From positions 124,001 to 188,000 of the forward strand of contig JAHBSZ010000005.1 of the NCBI GenBank assembly GCA_019638845.1: a stretch of 64,000 nucleotides of DNA, given 5' to 3'. The translations under genes and the position numbers were made by a program. Positions 36,643 to 45,311 of the stretch are shown piece after piece. Source of the DNA: Salinibacterium sp. (GTDB lineage: Bacteria > Actinomycetota > Actinomycetes > Actinomycetales > Microbacteriaceae). The first letter of the stretch is position 1; the number at the start of each line of letters is the position of its first letter. Below the pieces are notes generated by a model that was given only the letters and a program-made list of their open reading frames with translations, did not search any database and was not told where the DNA came from.

Positions 36643-38112
36643 ATGTTTGGCACCTATCTCGTGCGAGAGCTCACCAATCGGCGAAAGCAGACGGCGATCA
36701 TCGCCACCGGCATGGCTCTCGCTATCGCACTCGTCATCATCGTCAATGCGGTAGCGGCCGGCGTTAGCGCCGCCCAGACCAGCGTGCTTGCCTCGGTCTA
36801 CGGCGTCGGCACCGATATCACTGTGACCCAGACCCCGACCGCACCTACCCAGGGGAGTAACGGCACTCGCGCGGGCGGAGGGCCCGGTTTCGACTTCGGC
36901 GCGGCAGACGGACGAACAGCAGACGGATCCACCACGCTCTCCCAGACACACCTCGGCGTAGTCCGGGGCACCGAGACGTTTGACGCTTCCTCGCTCGACA
37001 CGATCGTCGGGGTGGAAAACGTAGCCGCGGCCACCGGGACACTCGCGCTCGACAACATCACTTTCAACGGCACGATCCCCACGCAGCGCCAATCGGGCGG
37101 AACCACCGACACCACGCCCCCGCCCGGCGGTTTGGACGGAGCTGGTGGCAGTTCGTTCAACGTCGACACGTTCACCGTGCTGGGCCTCGACGTTGCCGGT
37201 GCGGCCGTCGGTCCCCTCACTGCAGTCACCCTGACGGATGGCCGTACCTTTACCGCTGCCGATGCCGGATCCGATGTCGTGGTTGTCGACTCTGCTTATG
37301 CAACGAGCGCGAGCCTGGCGGTCGGCGGCACCCTGTCGATCAGCGGTACCGACTTCGAGATCATCGGGCTCGTGGCATCCGGATCAGGTGCGGCGACCGC
37401 GTCGAACACCTACATCCCGCTTGATGTTGCACAGTCCCTCGCCGGACTCGACGGCAAGCTCAGTTCGATCTACGTGCAGGCGGCGTCGTCCAACAACATC
37501 TCGCAAGTGCAAGCCGACATCAAGAACGCTCTGCCCGACGCGACGGTAGACACGCAAGCTGACCTCGCGTCCAGCGTCTCCGGGTCGTTGTCGACAGCGT
37601 CTGGTCTGCTCTCCAGCCTCGGCACGTGGCTCTCGGTACTCGTGCTGGCCGCCGCGTTCCTTATTGCGATCCTGTTCACAATCTCGGGAGTCACTCGCAG
37701 GACTCGTGAGTTCGGCACCTTGAAGGCGATCGGGTGGAGCAATCGACGGATCGTCGGGCAGGTGGCAGGCGAAAGCCTCGTTCAGGGAACGATCGGCGGC
37801 ATCCTTGGTGTTGCTGGGGGCCTCATCGGGATTCTCCTCATCAACCTCTTCGCGCCAACCCTCACCGCATCGGCGACGGTTCAACGTGTTGCCGGCTTCG
37901 GCGGAGGTCCTCGTGCCGGTGGAGGCGGGGCGCCGGGCGAGACGGCAGCCGCTGCCACGACCACCGATATCACCCTCCACGCGCCTGTGACCGGCACCAT
38001 CATCCTGGTCGCCGTTGCTCTCGCGATCCTCGGCGGGATTCTCGCCGGTGCGATCGGCGGATGGCGTGCCTCGCGCCTTCGCCCCGCAGAAGCACTCCGT
38101 AGCGTCGCCTAA
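36643..38112 (+). CDS. ABC transporter permease, MacB/FtsX family
   Basis: A 489-residue permease. An N-terminal transmembrane helix (TAIIATGMALAIALVIIVNAV) is followed by a large extracytoplasmic MacB-like domain rich in Gly/Thr, then the FtsX domain with three helices (about 325-350, 375-405, 445-475). The Gly-rich loop RVAGFGGGPRAGGGGAPGE lies between the last helices. Such proteins act in mechanotransmission or export of envelope substrates rather than import. It pairs with the ATPase gene 15 bases downstream and lies divergent from a two-component system that may regulate it. Confidence 0.88.
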   Translation: MFGTYLVRELTNRRKQTAIIATGMALAIALVIIVNAVAAGVSAAQTSVLASVYGVGTDITVTQTPTAPTQGSNGTRAGGGPGFDFGAADGRTADGSTTLSQTHLGVVRGTETFDASSLDTIVGVENVAAATGTLALDNITFNGTIPTQRQSGGTTDTTPPPGGLDGAGGSSFNVDTFTVLGLDVAGAAVGPLTAVTLTDGRTFTAADAGSDVVVVDSAYATSASLAVGGTLSISGTDFEIIGLVASGSGAATASNTYIPLDVAQSLAGLDGKLSSIYVQAASSNNISQVQADIKNALPDATVDTQADLASSVSGSLSTASGLLSSLGTWLSVLVLAAAFLIAILFTISGVTRRTREFGTLKAIGWSNRRIVGQVAGESLVQGTIGGILGVAGGLIGILLINLFAPTLTASATVQRVAGFGGGPRAGGGGAPGETAAAATTTDITLHAPVTGTIILVAVALAILGGILAGAIGGWRASRLRPAEALRSVA

Positions 38113-38127
38113 ACCAAGGACACCACC

Positions 38128-38799
38128 GTGTATGAACTGAAGAATGTCAGCAAGAGCTACGAGCAGACCCGACGTAGGGTCACTGCCCTCGACGACGTGT
38201 CCTTGTCGATACCCGACGGACAGATGGTCGCCATTCAAGGGCCAACGGGCGGGGGCAAGTCCACTCTGTTGCAGATGTTGGGGGCACTCGAACGGCCCAC
38301 CAAAGGCACCGTCGTACTGGGAAACGCTGAACTGTCTGCGTTGCCGGATACCAAGCTCGCGAGCATCCGTGCCAGGGAGGTGGGATTTGTGTTCCAAAGC
38401 TTCAACCTCATCCCCACGCTCACCGCCCAAGAAAACGTCGAGACGGCACTCGCGCCACTGGGCGTGCCGGGTGTCGAGCGGCGGGCGCGCGCGGCCGCCG
38501 CGCTGGAGAGTGTCGGCCTTGGCGATCGTGCGAGCCACCGGCCCGACGAACTCTCCGGTGGACAACAGCAGCGAGTTGCCATCGCACGCGCCCTCGTCAA
38601 GGAGCCTGACGTGCTTCTTGCGGATGAACCGACCGGAAGTCTTGATGAAGAAACCCGTGACGAAATCATGGACTTGCTCGAGGGCATTTGGCGCGATCGC
38701 GGCCTTACCCTTATCGTCGTCACCCACGATTCGGCGGTAGCGAAGCGAGCCGAGCGACGCCTGCACATCAAGCAGGGAAAGGTCACGGAGAAGAAGTAG
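38128..38799 (+). CDS. ABC transporter ATP-binding protein, MacB/LolD family
   Basis: A 223-residue ATPase. Walker A is unusual in the first position (GPTGGGKST). The signature is LSGGQQQR, Walker B is VLLADEPTGSLD and the H-loop is VVTHD. LolD/MacB-type proteins of this length serve FtsX-like permeases such as the upstream gene. It starts 15 bases after the permease stop. The operon pairs with the divergent kinase-regulator genes. Confidence 0.92.
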   Translation: MYELKNVSKSYEQTRRRVTALDDVSLSIPDGQMVAIQGPTGGGKSTLLQMLGALERPTKGTVVLGNAELSALPDTKLASIRAREVGFVFQSFNLIPTLTAQENVETALAPLGVPGVERRARAAAALESVGLGDRASHRPDELSGGQQQRVAIARALVKEPDVLLADEPTGSLDEETRDEIMDLLEGIWRDRGLTLIVVTHDSAVAKRAERRLHIKQGKVTEKK

Positions 38800-38813
38800 C
38801 GCCGGCACGGGAG

Positions 38814-38828
38814 TCTCGACAGGCTCGA
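38814..38828 (+). repeat. Short dispersed repeat, copy 1
   Basis: The 15-mer tctcgacaggctcga occurs here in an intergenic stretch and again, inverted, at 45083-45097. Short repeats of the form TCTCGACAAGCTCGA are common between genes in Microbacteriaceae, from general knowledge. Confidence 0.55.
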
Positions 38829-38872
38829 CCCGCCTGGTCGGGTTTGTCCCCGCGGCGGCGCACAATGGACAG

Positions 38873-39496
38873 GTGACCGTGCAGCCAGAACTCGACCTGT
38901 GGGAGCGTCCCCCCGCAGACCATCGGGATCGGGTAGTCGCACGGTCCGAAGATCGGGTTGCGTGGATCCGCGCTCGCAGCCGGGGCGTTACCGCGACGGA
39001 TGCCGCACGCCTCTCCAGTGAGCGTGCGCTTCAGTCCGTGCTTCAGGACAAGCTGCTCGGTTCAGGTTTTGGCGGCAACGCCTTCACCGATCACGGCCGC
39101 GCACGCGAACCCGAGATCGCCCGTTGGGTCCGAGCCCACCATCGCATCGAACCGAGTTCCACCCTGTTCCACGCGCACGGCGAGCCACTGCACCTCGCGA
39201 CTCCCGACGGCGTCGGAGTTCACGATGGCGTTGTGGTGTTGTCGGAGATCAAGACCACGGGTCACGCTTGGCGGAGCATCCCGCGCTCCTACCTGCGCCA
39301 GGTCTGGTGGCAGCAGTACGTGCTCGGTGCCGAGCGAACTCTCGTGGTGTGGGAGCAGCACGAAGACTTCGTGCCAGTGGCCCCGGAACCGAAGGCGCAG
39401 TGGGTCGACCGCGACGAGAATGAGATCCACGTGCTCGTCGGTTTAGCTGATCGCCTCCTGCGGCTGATGCGTGGCGATCCGCGCGGCAAGCACTGA
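38873..39496 (+). CDS. YqaJ-like exonuclease family protein
   Basis: A 207-residue protein with the YqaJ/lambda-exonuclease fold signature: GVTATDAARL near residue 38, HGRAREPE with Glu79, TPDGVG with Asp112, and SEIKTT with Glu125 and Lys127. These form a complete D-x(n)-E-x-K metal-dependent nuclease site. YqaJ proteins are best known from phage recombination modules, but no RecT or phage gene is nearby, so this is a stand-alone chromosomal copy. It starts at GTG 38873. Its 3' end overlaps the convergent DUF998-like gene by 54 bases. Confidence 0.82.
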   Translation: MTVQPELDLWERPPADHRDRVVARSEDRVAWIRARSRGVTATDAARLSSERALQSVLQDKLLGSGFGGNAFTDHGRAREPEIARWVRAHHRIEPSSTLFHAHGEPLHLATPDGVGVHDGVVVLSEIKTTGHAWRSIPRSYLRQVWWQQYVLGAERTLVVWEQHEDFVPVAPEPKAQWVDRDENEIHVLVGLADRLLRLMRGDPRGKH

Positions 39497-40090
39497 ACCG
39501 AACACGATCAGCCACGCGATCGCGAGGGTTGTCGCCACAAACTCGAGCTGACTACCAAACACCACCTGATAGCGGAAGAGCGACAGCAGCCCGCCGGCCC
39601 CGGCGATGATCGCCACGCCGATCCCCGTAGTTCGCGAGAACAGCGCAAGCACCCGATGGTTGTGGGCGAATGATGACTGCAGCATCGCCCAACAGGCCGC
39701 GGCAAAGGCGAGCACAGCGGCCAGCGTGTGCAGAAAGTCCTGGAGGTTGAACGTCACGCCGTACGGCAGTGGGCACCCGGCCGTACACGTGACTTGAGAT
39801 GCGAAGAGGAAGAGGCCGCAGGCGATCCACAGTGACACCGCCGGGGTCCACGCGCGTAACCCGCGGGCGTTTGACCGCACCCGCCGACCCGCCCACGCGA
39901 CGGCGCTGCCGCCCACGACCACGAGCAGCAGGGCGATCTCGAACCAGCGGGCGGTCGGCATTCCCTGCGCACCGAGCTCACTCACATACAACGCCCGAGG
40001 AATGGACAACCGTGCCACCCAGATCACCACGAGCGCGACCAAGACCAGCAGGCACCCCGCGATGGATGCCCCGAGCTCAACCCTTCGCAC
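39443..40090 (-). CDS. DUF998-like integral membrane protein
   Basis: A 215-residue protein with about six transmembrane helices and little soluble sequence. CTAGCPLPYGVTFNLQDFLHTLAAVLAFAAAC resembles the central part of DUF998 proteins. Function is unknown for the family. The 3' end overlaps the convergent nuclease gene by 54 bases. The next minus-strand gene upstream (Pr6Pr) ends 52 bases away, so the two may be co-transcribed. Confidence 0.72.
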   Translation of the reverse strand: MRRVELGASIAGCLLVLVALVVIWVARLSIPRALYVSELGAQGMPTARWFEIALLLVVVGGSAVAWAGRRVRSNARGLRAWTPAVSLWIACGLFLFASQVTCTAGCPLPYGVTFNLQDFLHTLAAVLAFAAACWAMLQSSFAHNHRVLALFSRTTGIGVAIIAGAGGLLSLFRYQVVFGSQLEFVATTLAIAWLIVFGSVLAARIATHQPQEAIS

Positions 40091-40141
40091 AGGGACCCCG
40101 CGAGGTCGTCCTGTGCACGGGGTACCAGTTGTCCGCGCTCA

Positions 40142-40750
40142 CTACGGTGTGAGAATGCGCACGCGGCTGAGCGCCCACACGCCAATCCCAACCACACCGA
40201 TCGCGACGGCGATGCCGATCGCATACATCGCGACCACACCGTAGCCGAGGCCTGGGTCGAGGAACGGGTATGGCACCCACCCGTCGGTCGCGCCGCGAAT
40301 GATGACGACAGTGAGCCACACCACCGGGTAGATCAGCACCACCCACACGCTCTTCCACGGCAACGGCTCCCGATCACCGAAGAACACCCAGTCGATCGCC
40401 GCATATACCGGGATCACCGCGTGCAGCACCACGTTGGCCCATGCCAGCGTGATCCCGCCCTCGAGACCTACGAGCAGGGTGTTGTAGACGATCCCGACGA
40501 TCACGATGTACGTGGTCACGCTCGCGTGGGCGAACCGAAGGGCGGGGGACGGCGTGCGGCCCGCGAACCCCACCACCGCGAGCATCAGAAAAACAAGCGC
40601 AGTCAATATGTTGCTCTGAGTCGTAAAGAACCCGAAGAAGTTGAAGGGGTTGATTGTGGTACGTGAGGCGGTATCGAGGAACGTTGCGACAACCGCGACG
40701 AGACCGGCCACCCCAGCGACCGCCCGGGCCGCAGCGAAAAGCATCTTCAT
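40142..40750 (-). CDS. Pr6Pr family membrane protein
   Basis: A 202-residue protein with about six helices. FFTTQSNILTAL and HAVIPVYAAIDWVFFGDREPLPW are typical of the Pr6Pr/FAR-17-like membrane family common in actinobacteria, whose function is not established. The start is ATG 40750 (MKMLFAAARAVAGVAG); the frame runs open to 41218 through the divergent gene and is not coding there. It is divergent from the MDR oxidoreductase. Confidence 0.75.
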   Translation of the reverse strand: MKMLFAAARAVAGVAGLVAVVATFLDTASRTTINPFNFFGFFTTQSNILTALVFLMLAVVGFAGRTPSPALRFAHASVTTYIVIVGIVYNTLLVGLEGGITLAWANVVLHAVIPVYAAIDWVFFGDREPLPWKSVWVVLIYPVVWLTVVIIRGATDGWVPYPFLDPGLGYGVVAMYAIGIAVAIGVVGIGVWALSRVRILTP

Positions 40751-40859
40751 GCTCGAAGAATAGCGGTGGCTGAGAGTTTGCGGCGAAGTGACACCACCGA
40801 AACAGTGCCGACTCATTGCCGTCGTTGACTGGTCATCACACAGGCTGGGGAGGCCGAGA

Positions 40860-41825
40860 ATGACCACGATGCGCGCGAGCATCATTACCGGAACCGGGGG
40901 GCCGGAAGTCCTGCACCTCGCCCACGTTGAACTGCCGACGAGAGTCAATGCCGAGTTCCTTGTCAAGGTGGTCGCCGCGGGCGTCAATCCCATCGACGCC
41001 GCATCCCGCTCCGGCGCAGGAACCGCCGCAGCCTTCAGCGGTTTTCCCGTGATTCTCGGCAACGACTTCAGCGGGACCGTCGTGGAGTCGTCCCATGAAG
41101 CGCACCCGATCAAGCCGGGCGACGATGTGTATGGCCTGACGATGGTCCCGCGCTTCGGCGGAACGTACGCCGAATACATCACGGTTCCCGGCACCGGCAT
41201 CGCCCGCAAGCCGCGCACGCTCTCCCACGTCGAAGCCGCAGGAGTGCCACTCGCGGCCCTTACCGCGTGGGGTGCGGTCGTCGACGTGGCGAAGGCCCAC
41301 TCCGGTCAGTCGATGCTGATCCACGCCGGTGCCGGCGGAGTCGGCCACTTCGCGATTCAGTTCGCCAGCTTCTTCGGCGCTCGAGTCATCACGACGGGAT
41401 CCTCACGGAACTCGCGCTGGCTACGCGAACTGGGTGCCGCCGAAGTCATCGACTACTCGACAACCCGGTTCGAAGAAGTGCTGAGCGACATCGACGTGGT
41501 CATCGATCTCGTCGGCAACGACTACGACGACACTGGCACCCGTTCCCTCAGCGTGCTGAGGCCCGGTGGTCTGCTGGTGAATGTGCCCCCCGACAGTTGG
41601 CCCACGCTCATCGCGGATGCCACGGCAGCAGGTGTGCGGGCATCCGGGTATCGGGTCCCGGCTGACGGCGCGACTCTCGCGACGATCACTCGCCTCATGG
41701 AGTCCGGTGACGTGCACGTGTTCGTCGACCAGGTGTTCGACCTCGAGAACGCTGCGGATGCACATGCCGCAGTCGAGACAAGACACACACGAGGCAAAAT
41801 CGTGCTCAAGGTGAGTGACGGCTGA
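40860..41825 (+). CDS. Zinc-independent MDR family NADP-dependent oxidoreductase
   Basis: A 321-residue medium-chain reductase resembling quinone oxidoreductases. The GroES-like half includes GVNPIDAASRSG and GNDFSGTVV. The Rossmann half has AGAGGVGHFAIQFASFFGARVITTGS. The zinc ligands of alcohol dehydrogenases are absent, as in the QOR group. I chose ATG 40860, with GGGAGG upstream. It is a single gene between two divergent or unrelated units. It would reduce quinones or enones with NADPH; the substrate is unknown. Confidence 0.87.
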   Translation: MTTMRASIITGTGGPEVLHLAHVELPTRVNAEFLVKVVAAGVNPIDAASRSGAGTAAAFSGFPVILGNDFSGTVVESSHEAHPIKPGDDVYGLTMVPRFGGTYAEYITVPGTGIARKPRTLSHVEAAGVPLAALTAWGAVVDVAKAHSGQSMLIHAGAGGVGHFAIQFASFFGARVITTGSSRNSRWLRELGAAEVIDYSTTRFEEVLSDIDVVIDLVGNDYDDTGTRSLSVLRPGGLLVNVPPDSWPTLIADATAAGVRASGYRVPADGATLATITRLMESGDVHVFVDQVFDLENAADAHAAVETRHTRGKIVLKVSDG

Positions 41826-41921
41826 GCGGCGACTTGCCAAACACGTCTCTGCGTCCGATGATGACCACACCCGTTTTTCATTTGCCGCCTCCCGCGTGCT
41901 TGACGAGAGGATGGCCGCACC

Positions 41922-43271
41922 GTGGTCGCACTCCGACGCATTCGTCACCTCGTGGCAGGTCTGCTTGCTGTGCTCTTTCTGACCGCACTCGCGCCACCTC
42001 CGCAAGGTTTGCGGGTCACCGATCACGCGATCCTTGGCGAGCAGGTGATGTCGGCGGGGCGTGACGCCTTCATCCAGGCACATCCGGGACTTCAGACGGC
42101 GTCGTTCGACAGTGACCCGGCAGTCGTCGCGGCTTGGTGGCAGTCACTATCGGATGGTGAGCGCCACAGTATCGCGAGGCGCATGCCCGAGATCGTGGGG
42201 AACTTAGCGGGTGTGGACTACGCGACCCGCGACGTTGCGAATCGGGCACAGCTCAAGCTTGCTCTCGCTGCCCTACTCGATAGCGCGGCCCGTCACCCCC
42301 TTGACGAAGTGGAGGCCGAACAGCTCGCGGCACTTCACGCCATCAAGGGGGCGCTCGCCTCGAAAACGGTGCCGCGATTCCTCATCGAACTCACCACCGA
42401 CTCTCCGCCCCTCGCTGCCATTTCCATCGGCGATCTCGATGCCGCTTTACTGGTGACGTTCGCGGTTCCCGGGATGGGAACGCTGAGTACCGATATGCAA
42501 CTGTGGACACGGGCCGCCAGCAACATCTACGACGCCCAGTCGGCGGCCGGTGCGCACAAGCAAGCAGTAATCGCATGGATGGGCTACCGCACCCCGCCCG
42601 TCGGTGTCGAAGCCACCAGGGACAACTACGCCAATCGAGGCGCGACCTTGTTGCGGCGCGACATCCTCGGGATTCGCGCGGCGCGGGGAGACGCGCGACA
42701 ACCGGTCATAAACATCATTGCGCACTCCTATGGGACGGCGACGGCCGCCAAGGCACTCTCACCTGATCTCGGGATTCGGACGCTTGTCATGCTTGGATCT
42801 GCCGGCGTTGACGCGTCATTCCGTACCGCTGCAGACCTCGCGGTCGAGCAAGTGTTCAGTGGCGAATCCTCCGCCGACCTTCAAGCGAGGTGGGGTCGTA
42901 TGGAGCGCACCAATCCGTCGAGTGCCGACTTCGGTGCCACGATCCTCGCCGTCAATGGGGATGACGAGCTGGGCCTCAAGCCCGTGACCGGCCATGAGCC
43001 CATCGTGCACTCGCCGTGGAACGACGACCCGGGCTCACCGCTATGGATGAGTTATACCAACGTGACAGTGCGCGACCGCCTGTACTCCGACCATATGCAA
43101 TCGTTCGGGTACCTCGATGTCGGAACCGAATCTTTGCTTGCCGTGGGCGACGTCACAACCCCGCCCACCTACCGCGGATACGCCTTCGGCCACTCGTCGT
43201 TTAGTCGGGGTGTAGGCCCCCGCGCTGAGGCCGCACTCGGAACTCCCTCAGACAGCATGGCTCGGCGCTAA
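41922..43271 (+). CDS. Secreted DUF1023-like alpha/beta hydrolase
   Basis: A 449-residue protein with an N-terminal hydrophobic signal (HLVAGLLAVLFLTALAPPP), a helical region (60-160) and an alpha/beta-hydrolase domain. The nucleophile elbow is AHSYGT with Ser269. DUF1023 proteins of actinobacteria share this layout and are probably lipases or esterases. SADFGATILAVNGDDELG and a late His (HSPWNDDPGS or SDHMQSFG) could complete the triad. It starts at GTG 41922 and its end overlaps the convergent GNAT gene by 4 bases. Confidence 0.8.
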   Translation: MVALRRIRHLVAGLLAVLFLTALAPPPQGLRVTDHAILGEQVMSAGRDAFIQAHPGLQTASFDSDPAVVAAWWQSLSDGERHSIARRMPEIVGNLAGVDYATRDVANRAQLKLALAALLDSAARHPLDEVEAEQLAALHAIKGALASKTVPRFLIELTTDSPPLAAISIGDLDAALLVTFAVPGMGTLSTDMQLWTRAASNIYDAQSAAGAHKQAVIAWMGYRTPPVGVEATRDNYANRGATLLRRDILGIRAARGDARQPVINIIAHSYGTATAAKALSPDLGIRTLVMLGSAGVDASFRTAADLAVEQVFSGESSADLQARWGRMERTNPSSADFGATILAVNGDDELGLKPVTGHEPIVHSPWNDDPGSPLWMSYTNVTVRDRLYSDHMQSFGYLDVGTESLLAVGDVTTPPTYRGYAFGHSSFSRGVGPRAEAALGTPSDSMARR

Positions 43272-43864
43272 AGTACCCGCGCACGCACGAAGTCTTCTTC
43301 GTAGCGTTCCCCTAGACGAAATCGCTTGGATCCCACGAGGTCGAATCCCTGTTTGCCGTAGAACCTATTTGCACGCTCATTCGCTTGATTTACGCCGAGC
43401 CACACACTCACGGCTCCCCGTCGATGGGCCTCATCCACAGAGGCCGCCACCAGAAGACGTGCGAGCCCCGCACCGTGGAACATCTGGCGCACGTAGACCT
43501 TGCTGAGTTCGGCGGTGGGACGTGTGGTCACTGCCGCGGCGGCGTCGGCATCGGCGGGCTCGCCAAAGACGATCATCGTGTAGCCGGCAGCCTCAGCCGT
43601 CCGCCCTGAGCCAGGGTCGGCCTCTGCCAAGAATAACGCGCGTTCCGGGTCGTCGAGATAGGCGCTGAAGGAACTCACCGAGAGGTGGGCTGCGATGAAC
43701 GCTGCAATCGACTCGGGCAGCGTGTCTGGCGGGCACGCGAGCGGGAAAGTCTCGGCCGCGACCGCGGCGAGCGCAGCGGCATCCGTAGCATCCGCGCGCC
43801 TTACCGAAAACGCAGGAGATTCGACCTCTGGCGTGCCGATCGGGGCTGAACTGGGCTCAGTCAT
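43268..43864 (-). CDS. GNAT family N-acetyltransferase
   Basis: A 198-residue acetyltransferase. The GNAT domain begins near residue 19 (FSVRRADATDAA). LSKVYVRQMFHGAGLARLLV is motif A with the acetyl-CoA pyrophosphate-binding loop (Q-x-x-GxG-like, here RQMFHGAGLA), and NERANRFYGKQGFDLVG is motif B. The substrate is unknown. Its Shine-Dalgarno (AGGAGA) and codons 15-20 are inside the arms of a perfect 17-bp inverted repeat, so translation is probably controlled by RNA structure. The end overlaps the DUF1023 hydrolase gene by 4 bases. Confidence 0.87.
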   Translation of the reverse strand: MTEPSSAPIGTPEVESPAFSVRRADATDAAALAAVAAETFPLACPPDTLPESIAAFIAAHLSVSSFSAYLDDPERALFLAEADPGSGRTAEAAGYTMIVFGEPADADAAAAVTTRPTAELSKVYVRQMFHGAGLARLLVAASVDEAHRRGAVSVWLGVNQANERANRFYGKQGFDLVGSKRFRLGERYEEDFVRARVL

Positions 43865-43886
43865 GACAGATCTCCTGCGTTTTCGG
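43804..43886 (-). promoter_or_regulatory. Perfect 17-bp inverted repeat that sequesters the GNAT ribosome site
   Basis: Arms 43804-43820 and 43870-43886 are exact reverse complements, separated by 49 bases. In the mRNA the 5' arm holds the Shine-Dalgarno (GCAGGAGAT) and the 3' arm lies in codons 15-20 of the same gene, with the start codon in the loop. Pairing would block initiation. The repeat could also be two DNA sites for a regulator. Confidence 0.7.
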
Positions 43887-43903
43887 AGGGCGAGGGGGAT
43901 GCA

Positions 43904-43933
43904 GAAAGGGGCCGACCGAAGTCGACCCCTTTC
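43904..43933 (-). terminator. rplK-rplA terminator
   Basis: A 13-bp stem with one mismatch (gaaaggggccgac / gtcgacccctttc) and a cgaa loop lies 12 bases after the rplA stop, between it and the GNAT leader. It resembles the rplL terminator in its CCCCTTT arm. Confidence 0.75.
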
Positions 43934-43944
43934 ACGTGCGAGTG

Positions 43945-44634
43945 TTAGATCGCGTTGACGTCGAGCGGGATGCCCGGGCCGAAGGTCGTGGAGACCGTGC
44001 CCTTAGTGATGTAGCGCCCCTTGGACGAGCTCGGCTTCGAACGGACTACCTCGTCGAGCGCAGCCTTGATGTTCTCGCTGAGCTGGTCGTGCGAGAAGCC
44101 AGCCTTGCCGACGACGAAGTGCACGTTGGCGTGCTTGTCGACGCGGAACTCAATCTTTCCGCCCTTGATGTCAGAGACGGCCTTGCCGGTGTCCTGCGTC
44201 ACGGTGCCAGTCTTCGGGTTGGGCATGAGGCCACGCGGGCCGAGCACCTTTCCGAGACGACCGACCTGACCCATGAGCTCAGGAGTCGAGACAGCGGCAT
44301 CGAACGCGGTGTAGCCCGCTGCCACCTTGTCGATGAGCTCTGCGCCACCGACCTCGTCAGCGCCAGCCGCAAGAGCGGCCTCTGCTGCGGGACCGGTCGC
44401 GAAGACGATGACGCGGGCGGTCTTACCCGTGCCGTGGGGAAGGATGACCGTTCCGCGGACCATCTGGTCAGCCTTGCGGGGGTCGACGCCGAGCTTGAGT
44501 GCAACCTCGACAGTCGAATCGAACTTTTTCGACCCGGTCTCCTTCGCGACGGCCACAGCCTCTGAGGGGCTGTAGAACTTGCCCTCTTCGATCTTCTCGA
44601 CGGCGGCGCGGTATGCCTTGGAATTCTTGGACAT
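43945..44634 (-). CDS. rplA: 50S ribosomal protein L1
   Basis: A 229-residue L1 stalk protein. [19 protein letters not shown] and [17 protein letters not shown] are the conserved rRNA-binding segments. It binds 23S rRNA helices 76-78 and assists E-site tRNA release; in many bacteria it also represses its own mRNA. The start abuts the rplK stop with a one-base overlap. A terminator follows the stop. Confidence 0.98.
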   Translation of the reverse strand: MSKNSKAYRAAVEKIEEGKFYSPSEAVAVAKETGSKKFDSTVEVALKLGVDPRKADQMVRGTVILPHGTGKTARVIVFATGPAAEAALAAGADEVGGAELIDKVAAGYTAFDAAVSTPELMGQVGRLGKVLGPRGLMPNPKTGTVTQDTGKAVSDIKGGKIEFRVDKHANVHFVVGKAGFSHDQLSENIKAALDEVVRSKPSSSKGRYITKGTVSTTFGPGIPLDVNAI

Positions 44635-45065
44635 TATGCCTCCACCGTGATTCCCATCGAACGGGCGGTGCCCGCGATGATCTTCATTGCACCCTCGACG
44701 TCGTTCGCGTTGAGGTCGACCATCTTCTGCTCGGCGATCGTGCGAACCTGATCCTTGGTGAGCTTGGCCACCTTCACGGTGTGGGGAGTGGGCGAACCCT
44801 TGGCAACGCCAGCAGCCTTCTTGATGAGCTCTGCGGCGGGCGGCGTCTTGAGGATGAACGTGAACGAGCGGTCCTCGTACACGGTGATCTCGACGGGGAT
44901 GACGTTTCCACGCTGCGACTCGGTCGCGGCGTTGTACGCCTTGCAGAACTCCATGATGTTCACGCCGTGCTGACCCAGCGCAGGCCCGATGGGCGGTGCG
45001 GGGTTGGCGGCGCCGGCCTGGATCTGAAGCTTAATCAGACCTGTGACCTTCTTTTTCGGTGCCAT
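44634..45065 (-). CDS. rplK: 50S ribosomal protein L11
   Basis: A 143-residue ribosomal protein of the GTPase-associated centre. The N-terminal proline-rich segment [24 protein letters not shown] and the C-terminal rRNA-binding domain ([20 protein letters not shown]) are canonical. It is needed for the stringent factor RelA to sense uncharged tRNA. It is followed by rplA. A 246-base gap to nusG holds a long hairpin and probably an rplK promoter, with a possible -10 box TAATCT near 45182-45187 on the minus strand. Confidence 0.98.
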   Translation of the reverse strand: MAPKKKVTGLIKLQIQAGAANPAPPIGPALGQHGVNIMEFCKAYNAATESQRGNVIPVEITVYEDRSFTFILKTPPAAELIKKAAGVAKGSPTPHTVKVAKLTKDQVRTIAEQKMVDLNANDVEGAMKIIAGTARSMGITVEA

Positions 45066-45082
45066 TGTGATTCCTTCGGTGA

Positions 45083-45097
45083 TCGAGCCTGTCGAGA
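45083..45097 (-). repeat. Short dispersed repeat, copy 2 (inverted)
   Basis: tcgagcctgtcgaga is the exact reverse complement of the 15-mer at 38814-38828. It lies in the rplK leader, just upstream of its ribosome site. Confidence 0.55.
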
Positions 45098-45229
45098 TAC
45101 CCCGACGAGCTCTCCCGCCATCCCCGGATGGGATGCGGTGAGGTGGTTGCGGGCGCGCGAAGACGCCGGAACAACTTCCCTAGATTACACGTCGAACTAG
45201 TCGACTGCCACCCCGAAGCGCGGCGCGTG

Positions 45230-45306
45230 AGCCGGTGCGGAGGATGACACGCCGCTGGACTGTCGGCGCGCGACCGCGTTCCGGCGCGCCATCCTCCGAA
45301 CCGGCT
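45230..45306 (-). terminator. Long hairpin between nusG and rplK
   Basis: Arms 45230-45246 and 45290-45306 pair over 17 bases with one mismatch (agccggt.cggaggatg / catcctccg.accggct). The 43-base interior can form a further cgccg/cggcg stem. It begins 6 bases after the nusG stop on the minus strand. It lacks a T-tract, so partial termination or RNA processing are both possible. Confidence 0.55.
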
Positions 45307-45311
45307 GGGTT

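Noticed and set aside
37384-38865. Open frame of 493 codons on the minus strand across the MacB-like pair
   Set aside because: Antisense to clear permease and ATPase genes with recognisable motifs; no independent support.
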